A stretch of DNA of 64,000 bases from Leadbetterella byssophila DSM 17132 (GCF_000166395.1 NC_014655.1:372001-436000), one strand, 5' to 3'; positions 53,970-62,859 are shown, counted from the stretch's first letter. Numbers and translations: made by a program. The notes: generated by a model from the sequence alone, not told the origin.

Positions 53970-55020
53970 TCAAGGCTACTCCTCCTGATTGAAGGGGTAT
54001 ATTTCCATATCCTATACCTGTAATTGGTATTTGATAGAATGGACGTATGCCCCAATTCTTTTTAGAGTAGGTCACCGCTAGGTCAATCACCCCAAAATAG
54101 TGCTGATTTTCCCCTTTGATCACATACTCTTTATCTGGGGAATGCTCGTACTGCATGGTGTATTTTTCTTTGAGCATGAAATAGCTGGAAGCGCCGGCGT
54201 TTAGTTGGAAGCTTTGGTCTTTTTTGTTCCAAAGGGTGTAATTTATACCCACAGGTACACTTAAAACTTCACAGATAGCTTTCACATCTGTAGGATCATA
54301 GTAACCCTTACTTGAGGTGGAGTAAAAGCTATAGGGGGACTTATAGTTCTTGCGGGAATAAAAGGCTCCGGCAGATACACTCCAACGTTTCGTCAGAGGG
54401 TAGGTGTAGGCCAGGCCTACATTTGCACTAAGAGAATTTTGTCCGGCTCCTCGCACACTTGTTAAATCCGGTCCGGCTATGAGTCCCAAATGGCCCCAGT
54501 TGGTCCGTTTTTTGGGTAGATCATTCACCTCTATAAAGGTTGATTCGGTGAAGTTCAAGAGTTCAGGGAAATTTGGATGGATATAGACTGGAAATGGGAA
54601 GGATTTAGGTTCAAGGGGCTTCAATGCTAGTTGGGTAGCAGGTACAGAGATGTCTTTAGGACCTTCCCATGTAACGGATCTTTCTATGATTTTGCGTTCT
54701 GGCTTTCGGTCTATTTTGGCTGCAGATTTAGAAATAACTTTATTGAGATCAAGTTCTTTTGGTCCTATAGTTGGGGCCTGATTTCCTTCCTTTTCTTCGG
54801 TTTTATTCGTTACGAATTCCTCCTTTTTAGAGGTAGTTTGATGGGGTATTCTTAACCAAAGGAATGCACCTATCAAGATTATGGCTGCAGCCCAGGGCAA
54901 AAGGATAAGTTTATTTCTCTTTTTGGGCAGGCGGGGTTCCAGGAGCTCCCAGTCCTCCTCGCGGAAGGCATAGTGTGCCTCTCCTAAGGTCTTCTTAAAA
55001 AGCTCATCTAATTCCTTCAT
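53947..55020 (-). CDS. Anti-sigma-like inner-membrane segment fused to outer-membrane beta-barrel domain
   Basis: The 357-residue protein begins with a 36-residue cytoplasmic stretch (ELDELFKKTLGEAHYAFREEDWELLE), typical of proteins that bind ECF sigma factors in Bacteroidota, then one membrane helix (about 38-56), a low-complexity periplasmic linker (about 60-165) and a C-terminal PorT-type beta-barrel domain (about 175-357, with GLAYTYPLTKRWSVSAGAFYSRK). It overlaps the sigma factor gene by 17 bp. The layout suggests an anti-sigma factor that reaches through the periplasm to an outer-membrane sensor in one chain. The sensed signal is unknown. Confidence 0.8.
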   Translation of the reverse strand: MKELDELFKKTLGEAHYAFREEDWELLEPRLPKKRNKLILLPWAAAIILIGAFLWLRIPHQTTSKKEEFVTNKTEEKEGNQAPTIGPKELDLNKVISKSAAKIDRKPERKIIERSVTWEGPKDISVPATQLALKPLEPKSFPFPVYIHPNFPELLNFTESTFIEVNDLPKKRTNWGHLGLIAGPDLTSVRGAGQNSLSANVGLAYTYPLTKRWSVSAGAFYSRKNYKSPYSFYSTSSKGYYDPTDVKAICEVLSVPVGINYTLWNKKDQSFQLNAGASSYFMLKEKYTMQYEHSPDKEYVIKGENQHYFGVIDLAVTYSKKNWGIRPFYQIPITGIGYGNIPLQSGGVALIIGLTHQ

Positions 55021-55549
55021 AATCGTCTAATTTTGGACTAGTTTTTTCAACCAATTTGCTTCTGGCTTTTGACAAATTGGATTTGGATGTTCCTACGCTA
55101 ATCTGCAGCATTTCTGCAATCTCTTCATGCGAATAACCTTCTACCACATGCAGTAAAAATACGGTTCTATAGGCGGGACTTAATGATTCTATCATTTTCA
55201 TCAAATCCTCATATTGGAGGTTTTCCAAATTCCAATGCACCTCCTCCTGTTCCACACTACTTAATTCTACGGTTTGAAAGCGAAGGGAAGATCTGTAGAA
55301 ATCAATGGCCGTATTTGTCATTATCCTTTTGAGCCATGCTACAAAAGGGTATTTAGGGTCATAGGAGTCTAATTTGGTGAAGACCTTATAAAAGCCATCA
55401 TTCATCACCATTACAGCATCATCTCTGTTCTGAGTAAAGCGCAAGCAGACGCCCATAGCAGCCGAATAAAAGAGTTTATATAGCTCCTTTTGACTCCTCC
55501 TGTCATTTTTTTTGCACCCCTCGAGGATCTGCTGTAAATCTATCTCCAC
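55004..55549 (-). CDS. ECF-type RNA polymerase sigma-70 factor
   Basis: The 181-residue protein has sigma region 2 (about 20-90, YKLFYSAAMGVCLRFTQNRDD and FVAWLKRIMTNTAIDFYR) and region 4 with a helix-turn-helix (about 120-175, LSPAYRTVFLLHVVEGYSHEEIAEMLQIS). It recruits RNA polymerase to a small regulon, probably held in check by the overlapping downstream anti-sigma/barrel protein. Its own promoter must lie in the 55550-55700 region. Confidence 0.93.
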   Translation of the reverse strand: MEIDLQQILEGCKKNDRRSQKELYKLFYSAAMGVCLRFTQNRDDAVMVMNDGFYKVFTKLDSYDPKYPFVAWLKRIMTNTAIDFYRSSLRFQTVELSSVEQEEVHWNLENLQYEDLMKMIESLSPAYRTVFLLHVVEGYSHEEIAEMLQISVGTSKSNLSKARSKLVEKTSPKLDDYEGIR

Positions 55550-56085
55550 AAAGGCTTAAATTCTAGTGTGTTATGTATGTGTACACTATGAGATACGAAA
55601 TAAAACTTCAAAAGGTTGCCTTAGAAATATTTATTTTTTTTAAGCAACCTTACCATGGTTCCTTTTCGTATCTACTTCTAAAAGAATACTCTAGGAAATA
55701 ACATACCCTGCTTTTTTTGATTGTTGGCTTTGACCTTGCTGCAGAGTTACAGTTTGATTTAAGCTTCAGAAATGAGAAGACACAAGGTTAGAAGATGAAG
55801 AAATGACTATTTATATGCTGCTGCAACAAATGTTGATTCAAATGGTGAAGGTACTGGTCTTAGATTTTCTGCGGCATGTCAAATCACACAGGAACAGCCA
55901 TTAATGCATGATTAGTTGAGGAGATTCTTGGTGTAGGCAGCAGTAACCCCTCTGAATCCAAAGAATGGTTCTCATTTTTTGGACAAGAATGAGGAGATAA
56001 TAAAAGGATACATATTCGATTTCGGCCCGTAGGCTCTATTAAAAGGGAAACAATTCGGTAAAGTTAAAATAAATCAAAAATACCT
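55550..56085. other. Long divergent intergenic region
   Basis: A 536-bp gap between the sigma factor gene and the cytochrome operon. The sigma-proximal part contains an imperfect dyad around TAGTGTG ... GTACACTA (about 55563-55588) and AT-rich runs; no exact TAnnTTTG was seen for either direction. The part from about 55790 to 56005 has a broken protein-like frame described separately. Confidence 0.5.
55797..56004 (+). pseudogene. Possible short coding remnant, unidentified
   Basis: One forward frame reads DYLYAAATNVDSNGEG then TGLRFSAACQITQEQPL before a stop at about 55916, and resumes as EEILGVGSSNPSESKEWF. The composition looks like real protein, but there is no start with a proper frame, and stops interrupt it. 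I cannot name the source family. It may be the decayed tail of a gene once between the sigma factor and cytochrome genes. Confidence 0.28.
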
Positions 56086-56451
56086 ATGAAAAGGAAATTG
56101 TTGATCGTCGGGATTGCCGTCATGGTTCTGGCTTGTTCGAGCGACAAAGCGGAGGAAGTTCCTCCCGTAACGAATCCGCCTTCAGGTGGTAATAACGTGA
56201 CGGCGGAAAATGTGAGCTATAAGAACTTTGCAGGAACTTTCTTTGCCAATAAATGCAACGCTTGCCATGCAAATGGAGGTGCCGGAAGCTCGCACTGGGT
56301 TTTCTCCGGTTATGCGTCAGTGCAGAATAATGCGGAGAAGATTCGAAATGCCGTTTTAGTCAATAGAATAATGCCTCAAGGCGGATCACTCACTGAGCAA
56401 GAGCGGACTTTGTTAGATGCATGGTTTAAACGAAATCTTCCTGAAGAATGA
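56086..56451 (+). CDS. Small c-type cytochrome lipoprotein
   Basis: The 121-residue protein has a lipobox (LACS, Cys17), a Pro/Gly-rich linker (about 25-48) and one cytochrome c domain with the heme-attachment motif CNACH and a distal Met in NRIMPQGG, then the terminal helix LTEQERTLLDAWF typical of class I cytochromes. It should carry electrons at a membrane surface facing the periplasm. ATGA overlap with the YceI gene shows tight coupling. Confidence 0.88.
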   Translation: MKRKLLIVGIAVMVLACSSDKAEEVPPVTNPPSGGNNVTAENVSYKNFAGTFFANKCNACHANGGAGSSHWVFSGYASVQNNAEKIRNAVLVNRIMPQGGSLTEQERTLLDAWFKRNLPEE

Positions 56452-56987
56452 TGAAATGTGGTTTGATGCTGGGTGTGTTATGGGTGGTCTGTCTCCCGCT
56501 TTGGGGGCAGACCCTAACGTGTAAAAGCGCAGAGGTGTCTTTCTTTAGTTCAGCACCTATGGAAGACATTGAGGCTAAATCATTGACGGCTGTGGCAGCG
56601 CTGAATGCCAGTACTGGTGATGTAGTGTTCAAAGTGAAGAATACCTCTTTTCAGTTTGCTAAGAAATTGATGCGCGAACATTTCAATGAGAATTACATGG
56701 AAAGTGAAAAGTTTCCCATTTCTGAGTTCAGAGGGAAGTTAGCTGACGCTTCTATTCTGCAGAAGCCGGGGAAATATACCGTTCCGGTTACAGGCTCACT
56801 TCAAGTCCACGGAGTGACTAAGGTATACGAAGTAAAGGTAGACTTAACTGTGGAAGAAGGAGCTATCCAAAGCCATGCAAGCTTTCCCGTGAAGGTTGCA
56901 GACCACAATATCAAGATACCCGCTTTATTAGGGAAAAATATAGCAGAAACAGTAAAAATTACCATTAAAGCACGTTTTACACCATGA
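56448..56987 (+). CDS. YceI-family periplasmic protein
   Basis: The 179-residue protein has a signal peptide (about 1-20, LWG|Q) and the YceI lipocalin-like barrel: AEVSFFSSAPMEDIEA, an F.F...LM..HFNENYMES.KFPISEF core and KVADHNIKIP near the C-terminus. Family members bind isoprenoid or other amphiphilic ligands in the periplasm. It is coupled to the cytochrome upstream and the DUF5777 barrel downstream by 4-bp overlaps. Confidence 0.92.
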   Translation: MMKCGLMLGVLWVVCLPLWGQTLTCKSAEVSFFSSAPMEDIEAKSLTAVAALNASTGDVVFKVKNTSFQFAKKLMREHFNENYMESEKFPISEFRGKLADASILQKPGKYTVPVTGSLQVHGVTKVYEVKVDLTVEEGAIQSHASFPVKVADHNIKIPALLGKNIAETVKITIKARFTP

Positions 56988-57886
56988 GATATTTCTTTTT
57001 TTTCATAGTCATATGTTTGGGGGCACAGGCTCAGGAGATAGGATTTGATGAAGATAGAAAGGAAAAGGTTAGTGCCACTTTTAAATCAGGTTACCTAATA
57101 AATCTCAAAACCACAGAGACCATACATAAAAAAGAGTTGGATTTTAGGGTGGATCACCGATTTGGAGATATAGCAGGCAAGGCGGGTGGAGCCAAAACGT
57201 TTTTCGGATTGGATCAGTCTACGGACATACGGATAGGATTTGATTATGGTCTGACGGATAACCTTACAATAGGCATAGCTCGTGCCAAAGGTGCAGGTAC
57301 AGCTATCCAACTCCTCGAAGCTAGTGTTAAGTACAAGTTTCTGGAACAAGGTTTGAATCAAGGTTCTCCTATTAGTGCAGCTTTTTTTGGTTCTGCGGTC
57401 AGCAGTGGTATGGATCCTTCTGATGATCCGTATTCCCCGGTGGCATTTCAGAAAGGGATACATAGGCTTCAGTATGTCTCACAATTGATTTTGGCACGAA
57501 AGTTTAGTTCTTCGTTTTCTTTGGAAGTCCTGCCCACCTATGTTCATAGGAATTTTACTGCATTCGGTGATCAGAATGGATTTTTTAGTTTGGGTGTAGG
57601 AGGAAGATTAAAGATGACAAAGAGGATGGCGCTCGTAGCGGATTACCAATTGCCTTTCCGAGATACTGAATATCTGGAGAAGGTTTGGGGAAATAAGTAC
57701 TACAATGCTTTGGGGCTAGGTTTGGAGTTGGAAACCGGAGGTCACGTTTTTCATCTGAATTTCACGAATGCTACTGCTATTCAGGAGTCGCAAATTATCA
57801 CGGAAACCACCCGATCCTGGGGGAAGGGTGAGTTTAGGTGGGGCTTCAGTATTGCCAGGAGGTTTTCTTTTGATAAGAGTAAATAG
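56984..57886 (+). CDS. DUF5777-family outer-membrane beta-barrel protein
   Basis: The 300-residue protein has a signal peptide (about 1-16, AQA|Q), the DUF5777 landmark FRVDHRFGDI, FFGLDQSTDIRIGFDYGLTDNLTIG and alternating amphipathic strands to the C-terminus. It is probably an outer-membrane barrel of unknown function. In this operon it joins a cytochrome and YceI, a recurring set in Bacteroidota that may handle a redox-active lipid or quinone-like ligand (inference). A terminator follows 22 bp later. Confidence 0.85.
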   Translation: MRYFFFFIVICLGAQAQEIGFDEDRKEKVSATFKSGYLINLKTTETIHKKELDFRVDHRFGDIAGKAGGAKTFFGLDQSTDIRIGFDYGLTDNLTIGIARAKGAGTAIQLLEASVKYKFLEQGLNQGSPISAAFFGSAVSSGMDPSDDPYSPVAFQKGIHRLQYVSQLILARKFSSSFSLEVLPTYVHRNFTAFGDQNGFFSLGVGGRLKMTKRMALVADYQLPFRDTEYLEKVWGNKYYNALGLGLELETGGHVFHLNFTNATAIQESQIITETTRSWGKGEFRWGFSIARRFSFDKSK

Positions 57887-57907
57887 GCTAACCTACTCAT
57901 GTTGTAG

Positions 57908-57935
57908 ATGCTTCCATATGGGAGCATTTTTTTTT
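57908..57935 (+). terminator. Rho-independent terminator between DUF5777 gene and ebo operon
   Basis: ATGCTTCC, loop ATAT, GGGAGCAT (one G-T pair) and eight T. It separates the cytochrome operon from eboA and argues against eboA starting at or before 57951. Confidence 0.87.
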
Positions 57936-58028
57936 ATTCTACTGAGTGAAATGACATATCCTATTAATTGGAGAATTGTTTCAAAAAGGCATGAGCAAGT
58001 CTTTGGAAATACATATATTTACTGCGAG

Positions 58029-58739
58029 ATGAAAGAGACGGATTTTTTTCGGTGCATAGCAGTACATGCATCCGAGTCTGAACTAAGTTATGTAGAAAAG
58101 GCGGTATCGCCAGTACGATTATTTGTGGCTGCGCATAGAGGTATTTCGAGAAAGCTTATCTCTATGGAAGAAATATTGGGTTTTCCTTGTCAATGGACTT
58201 TAGATAGATTAGTTAGAGTGTATGCTTTAACTCAGATGTCAGAAATGGAAATGGAGTCCTTGTGGGATACAGCGGAAATAAATGAGTCTGTAGCTCTCTA
58301 TTCCTCTCTCATGTATCTAAAATCTCCTGAAAAATGGGTTTACAGAGGAACGGAGGCTGTAAGATCTAATATCGGAGATGTATTTGATGCCATTGCCTTT
58401 GAAAATTTATATCCCTCTAAACATTTTTCGGAAGCCCAGTGGAACCAGTTGGTTTTGAAATGCATCTTCAACGATAAGGGTATTCATAGAATTTTAGGCT
58501 TGAATGAGAGAAAGAATATGCTTTTGGCAAGTTCTATATCGGATTTTGCTCATGAGCGCTGGGCGGCAGGTCGGCAAGTGCCGGCACAAGTGTGGCGTTT
58601 GGTAGATGGATTCGAGTATGAAGGAAAGATGGAGGACCTCAGGGAATTGAAGAAATCCGGTAGGGTGGAAGATCAGATTGCTTTGGCCATATTGGAGAAT
58701 GATGAAAAATATACTTGGTCAGATTTAGAAAAGGAATAA
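58029..58739 (+). CDS. eboA: EboA domain protein, first gene of ebo operon
   Basis: ATG 58029 gives 236 residues, in line with EboA proteins as I know them; ATG 57951 (262 residues) lies only 16 bp after the upstream terminator and is less likely. Diagnostic blocks are VEKAVSP, WTLDRLVRVYAL, RGTEAVRSNIGDVFDAIAFENLYPS, WNQLVLKCIFN and HERWAAGR. EboA is a cytoplasmic-looking helical protein of unknown biochemical role, needed with the rest of the cluster for moving certain specialised metabolites. It is followed by eboB after 4 bp. Confidence 0.88.
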   Translation: MKETDFFRCIAVHASESELSYVEKAVSPVRLFVAAHRGISRKLISMEEILGFPCQWTLDRLVRVYALTQMSEMEMESLWDTAEINESVALYSSLMYLKSPEKWVYRGTEAVRSNIGDVFDAIAFENLYPSKHFSEAQWNQLVLKCIFNDKGIHRILGLNERKNMLLASSISDFAHERWAAGRQVPAQVWRLVDGFEYEGKMEDLRELKKSGRVEDQIALAILENDEKYTWSDLEKE

Positions 58740-58743
58740 TTAC

Positions 58744-59742
58744 ATGTGTCAAAAAGAAGGTAATTTTCCCTCTCATTTTGAGGGAACAGAAGAGGAAAGG
58801 ATGATCGCGGGGAAATTAGATGCAGACTTCCGCGACTATATAAAAGATATGAGGTTTTTTGATCCTCATATCCACATGACTTCACGTACTACGGATGATT
58901 ATCAAGCCTTGGCTGAAGCGGGAGTTCGAGCCATCATAGAACCAGCTTTCTGGCTGGGACAGCCTAGAACAGGAGTATCCACGTTTAAGGATTATTACAA
59001 CAGTTTGATAGGGTGGGAGCGTTTTCGTTCTTCTCAATTTGGTATTAAACATTACTGTACCATAGGTCTCAATTCCAGAGAAGCGAATAATGAGGCTTTG
59101 GCAGAGCAGGTGATGGAGATTTTACCCCTATACATTTACAAGGAAGGTGTAGTTGGAGTGGGTGAGATAGGTTTTGATGACCAAACGGAGGCGGAAGAAA
59201 GATATTATCGTTTGCAACTAGAATTGGCAAAAGAGGCTGCTCTACCGGTTCAGGTTCATACACCCCATCGAGATAAGAAGAAAGGAACGGAGCGGAGTAT
59301 GGCTATAGCCTTAGAGCATGGACTAGATCCAGGTATGGTGATCATAGATCATAACAATGAAGAGACGGTTAAAAGTGTTCTGGATCAAGGTTTTTGGGCT
59401 GCGTTCACCATTTATCCATTCACTAAAATGGGGAATGAAAGGATGGTGGAAATCGTGAAGAAGTACGGATCAGAGAGAATAATGGTGAATTCTGCGGCAG
59501 ATTGGGGTATTTCAGATCCCTTAGCTGTTCCTAAAACGGCAGCTTTGATGAAAATCAAGGGAATCCAAGAGGATGATATTATTAAGGTTACTTATCAAAA
59601 TGCCATTGACGCTTTTGCACAAAGTGGGCAAATTCTAGTGTCAGAATTTGAAGATGGGATGAAGATTGATCAGAGTTTAAAATTTAATGGAAATACCATT
59701 TTAAGAGGCGGACAATCGCCGGATAATATCCTTATACGCTAA
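58744..59742 (+). CDS. eboB: TatD-family metal-dependent hydrolase EboB
   Basis: The 332-residue TIM-barrel protein has the metal ligands of amidohydrolase/TatD enzymes: DPHIHM, Glu in GEIGFDD, HTPH, DHNNE and Asp in NSAADWG. The SRTTDDYQALAEAGVRA and PAFWLGQPRT blocks are characteristic of the ebo version. The first 35 residues before MRFFDPHIH are unusual; ATG 58849 would remove them and give the common N-terminus. Its substrate is unknown. Its stop shares a base with the eboC start. Confidence 0.9.
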   Translation: MCQKEGNFPSHFEGTEEERMIAGKLDADFRDYIKDMRFFDPHIHMTSRTTDDYQALAEAGVRAIIEPAFWLGQPRTGVSTFKDYYNSLIGWERFRSSQFGIKHYCTIGLNSREANNEALAEQVMEILPLYIYKEGVVGVGEIGFDDQTEAEERYYRLQLELAKEAALPVQVHTPHRDKKKGTERSMAIALEHGLDPGMVIIDHNNEETVKSVLDQGFWAAFTIYPFTKMGNERMVEIVKKYGSERIMVNSAADWGISDPLAVPKTAALMKIKGIQEDDIIKVTYQNAIDAFAQSGQILVSEFEDGMKIDQSLKFNGNTILRGGQSPDNILIR

Positions 59743-60602
59743 TGGTAAGAACTTATTTGCAGTTGATTCGGCCCGCTAATGTAGTGACTGCTTTCAGTGA
59801 TGTCTTAGCAGGAGCAGCTATTGTAGGTGCCTTGATGGAGCCCTCTATGCTTTGGCTTTGCTTGTCAACCGCCTGTTTATATGCGGGGGGAATTGTTTTC
59901 AATGATTTTTTTGATGCTGAACTAGATGCAATAGAAAGGCCAGAAAGGGCCATTCCTAGCGGGAAGGTTTCTTTGAAAGCCGCTTTTGTTTTGGGTAGTT
60001 TACTTTTTATCATAGGGGTGATTTCTGCCTACCAAGTATCGCTGCTTAGTGGCCATTTAGCTGTTTGCATCGTGATCTTATGTCTTTTGTACGATAAATT
60101 CAGTAAGCATAATGGCTTAATAGGTCCTTTGAATATGGGATTATGTAGAGGCTTTAATTTTATTCTAGGTATGAGCGTTTGGCCCGAAGGTCTTAGTGAA
60201 TATTATTATTTAGCCATTTTTCCCGTGGTTTACATAGCTGCCATTACCATGGTAAGTAGAGGTGAGGTACATGGAAGTAGTAGAGGTGTATTAATCTTAG
60301 CCAGTATTTTGTATCTTATTGTGGGCGCAAGCCAACTTTCTTTTGCTTTTATTCAAGATACCTGGTTTATGGCTTTTCCGCTGGTAAGTATTCATTCGTA
60401 TTTGATATTTAAACCTCTGGTATTGGCCTATCAAGATCCCATAGGTCCGAATATAGGGAAAGCGGTGAAGGCAGGGGTTCTGTCACTGATTGTCATGAAT
60501 GCAGCATGGATAGGAGCTAGCGGACAAATTTATATGGCAATTCTTGTGTTACTTCTCTTGCCCTTATCCCTCTTTTTATCCAAGTATTTTGCAGTGACGT
60601 AA
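59742..60602 (+). CDS. eboC: UbiA-like prenyltransferase EboC
   Basis: The 286-residue membrane protein has about eight helices and both UbiA aspartate motifs: NDFFDAELDAIERPERAIPSG and the second-half DKFSKHNGLIGPLNMGLCRG. These bind the prenyl diphosphate through Mg ions. EboC proteins are thought to prenylate an unidentified acceptor. It shares single-base junctions with eboB (59742) and eboD (60602), so the operon is translationally coupled. Confidence 0.92.
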   Translation: MVRTYLQLIRPANVVTAFSDVLAGAAIVGALMEPSMLWLCLSTACLYAGGIVFNDFFDAELDAIERPERAIPSGKVSLKAAFVLGSLLFIIGVISAYQVSLLSGHLAVCIVILCLLYDKFSKHNGLIGPLNMGLCRGFNFILGMSVWPEGLSEYYYLAIFPVVYIAAITMVSRGEVHGSSRGVLILASILYLIVGASQLSFAFIQDTWFMAFPLVSIHSYLIFKPLVLAYQDPIGPNIGKAVKAGVLSLIVMNAAWIGASGQIYMAILVLLLLPLSLFLSKYFAVT

Positions 60603-61708
60603 TGAAAGTTATAAATCAATCTTTTCAAGTTAGCTATGAATACCCTGTAGTCTTCACTCGAAATCTTTTTGGGACATCCACTTTACGTGAATTTCTGGAA
60701 AATTACGGGGAAAAAGCCTATAGAAAGAAGGTATTATTTGTGGTGGATGAGGGGGTGTTTAATGCGCATCCTCATATAAGTTTTAAGGAATATTGGCCTG
60801 GAGCAGGATTACTTGTGGTGCCGGGTGGTGAGAGAGTGAAGAACCATTCTGACTCATTAGAGAAAGTTCTAGCTGCTATTAATGAATATGGGATTGATCG
60901 GCATTCTTTTGTTTTAGCAGTAGGAGGTGGAGCGGTCTTAGATATGGTAGGTTATGCTGCTGCTATTGCCCATAGAGGGGTGAAGTTGGTTCGAATTCCT
61001 ACCACGGTACTTTCGCAAAACGACTCGGCGGTGGGGGTTAAGAACAGTATCAATTACTTTGGTAAGAAGAATTTTCTTGGAACATTTGTTCCACCGGTGG
61101 CGGTATTTAATGATTTTGATTTTCTAAGGACCTTATCTCCAAGAGATCAGATTTCGGGTATAGCGGAAGCCGTTAAGGTTGCTTTGATTAAAGATTTGGA
61201 CTTCTTTGAATGGTTAGAAAAAAATGCAAAAAATCTCAGGGAAGGGGTGGAGTCTATCATGGAGGAGCAAATCATCCGAAGCGCTGAACATCATTTGGCA
61301 CATATTCGAAGCGGAGATCCATTTGAACTTGGTTCAGCTCGACCTTTAGATTTTGGCCATTGGGCTGCGCACAAATTGGAATATTTAACTGGATTTGAAG
61401 TAAGGCACGGGGAGGCGGTGGCTATTGGAATTGCTTTGGATGTTTGCTATTCTCAACTTATGGGATTCATAAAGGAGGAGGATAGGGACAGGGTATTACA
61501 GGTATTGCAGAGCATAGGGTTCTCGCTCTATCATCCTGTTTTGGATAATAAAAACCATTTATGGGAAGGTTTAAATGAGTTTAGAGAACACTTAGGTGGT
61601 ATGCTGACTATAACTCTTTTAGAAAAATTAGGTAAAGGTATCGAGGTACATGAAGTGGATTTTAACAAAGTAATATTGGCACTAGATCATCTAGCCACAA
61701 TAAAGTGA
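60602..61708 (+). CDS. eboD: 3-dehydroquinate-synthase-like sugar-phosphate cyclase EboD
   Basis: The 368-residue protein has the NAD-binding AVGGGAVLDMVGYAAA motif, RIPTTVLSQNDSAVGVKNSINYF, and the zinc-ligand positions: Glu in GIAEAVK, His in DFGHWAAHKLE and His in RHGEAVAIG. These belong to the dehydroquinate synthase fold, which also includes other sugar-phosphate cyclases. The context is a complete ebo order, so it is not the housekeeping aroB. Its product, a cyclised sugar, may be what EboC prenylates (inference). Confidence 0.9.
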   Translation: MKVINQSFQVSYEYPVVFTRNLFGTSTLREFLENYGEKAYRKKVLFVVDEGVFNAHPHISFKEYWPGAGLLVVPGGERVKNHSDSLEKVLAAINEYGIDRHSFVLAVGGGAVLDMVGYAAAIAHRGVKLVRIPTTVLSQNDSAVGVKNSINYFGKKNFLGTFVPPVAVFNDFDFLRTLSPRDQISGIAEAVKVALIKDLDFFEWLEKNAKNLREGVESIMEEQIIRSAEHHLAHIRSGDPFELGSARPLDFGHWAAHKLEYLTGFEVRHGEAVAIGIALDVCYSQLMGFIKEEDRDRVLQVLQSIGFSLYHPVLDNKNHLWEGLNEFREHLGGMLTITLLEKLGKGIEVHEVDFNKVILALDHLATIK

Positions 61709-62859
61709 TGAAACATATAGGATATTGTACAAATATACATCCGGGTGTAAGTTGGGAAGAACATTTTTCCATACTTCGTTCAAGTATTCCTGTGATTAAA
61801 AAGGCAGTATCTCCGGATATGCCTTTTGGTCTTGGTTTAAGATTATCCCACGCAGCCAGTTTGACCCTTGATATTGATGCATTCTCAGCATGGTTAAAAG
61901 CGGAAGGGTGTTATGTTTTTACCATGAATGGTTTTCCATATGGTGAATTCCATGGAGCCGTAGTAAAGGATCAAGTACATGCGCCGGACTGGACCACTAA
62001 GGAAAGGAGAGATTATACCATTCGGTTGTTTGAAATTCTAGCTAAACTTTTACCCGATTTTCTTGATAAAGGGGGAGTATCTACTTCACCCTTGTCCTAT
62101 AGGTATTGGTGGAAGGACGAGGTAGCCCTGAAACAAGCAGTAGAACTTTCTACTCAGCATATTTTAGATGTAGTGGAGGCCTTGGTTAAAATCAAAGAAG
62201 AGACCGGGAAAAGTCTTCATCTTGATATTGAGCCAGAGCCTGATGGTGTACTAGAAAACAGTGAAGAATTCATAGATTGGTACATGAATACTCTTATTCC
62301 TAGTGCCTGCAAGAGGTGGGCAGGGGGAGAAGCGCTAGTGAAAGAACACGTGCAATTGTGCTTTGATATTTGCCATTTTGCTGTGGAATTTGAGGAGCCG
62401 GAAGCGGCGGTGAGAAGATTAGGAGAATTAGGTATTAAAACAGGTAAGATACAGGTTAGTTCAGCGCTAAAGGTAGATTTAAAAACGCGGGCCGAAGAGA
62501 AACTCGCGGTATTAAAGCGTTTTGATGAGCCGGTTTATTTGCATCAGGTGGTAGCCAAAAGGCTCGACGGTAGTTTTGAGTCCTTCCGTGATTTAGGGGA
62601 GGCCTTTGAAGCTTATGAAAATTACAAATTCGAGGAGTGGCGTATACATTATCATGTGCCTCTGTTTGCAGATGAGTATTCTGAGCTTCAATCAACCCAA
62701 GGAGAAATAATCAAAACCTTCCAAGTCCTGAAAGATACTAATTTTACAGATCAGCTCGAGATTGAAACTTATACCTGGGGAGTTCTTCCTCCAGCATTGC
62801 AGGTTCCTTTGAATGATTCCATAATTAGAGAAATAGCATGGGTAAAAAGACAGTTGTAA
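61705..62859 (+). CDS. eboE: Xylose-isomerase-like TIM barrel protein EboE
   Basis: The 384-residue protein opens with IGYCTNIHPGVSWEEHF, a typical EboE start, and has the TIM-barrel metal-ligand positions Glu in HLDIEPEPDG, Asp/His in CFDICHFAVEFE and a late Glu in IETYTW. It is probably a cytoplasmic isomerase or epimerase acting on the ebo intermediate. It overlaps eboD by 4 bp and eboF by 22 bp. Confidence 0.92.
   Translation: MMKHIGYCTNIHPGVSWEEHFSILRSSIPVIKKAVSPDMPFGLGLRLSHAASLTLDIDAFSAWLKAEGCYVFTMNGFPYGEFHGAVVKDQVHAPDWTTKERRDYTIRLFEILAKLLPDFLDKGGVSTSPLSYRYWWKDEVALKQAVELSTQHILDVVEALVKIKEETGKSLHLDIEPEPDGVLENSEEFIDWYMNTLIPSACKRWAGGEALVKEHVQLCFDICHFAVEFEEPEAAVRRLGELGIKTGKIQVSSALKVDLKTRAEEKLAVLKRFDEPVYLHQVVAKRLDGSFESFRDLGEAFEAYENYKFEEWRIHYHVPLFADEYSELQSTQGEIIKTFQVLKDTNFTDQLEIETYTWGVLPPALQVPLNDSIIREIAWVKRQL

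Noticed and set aside
57768-58028. eboA starting at an earlier in-frame codon inside the DUF5777 gene or at 57951
   Set aside because: A rho-independent terminator at 57908-57935 lies in that stretch, and family-like sequence begins only after 58029.
60602-61708. Housekeeping aroB of the shikimate pathway
   Set aside because: The gene lies in complete ebo order with single-base coupling to eboC and eboE, and no other aro gene is near.
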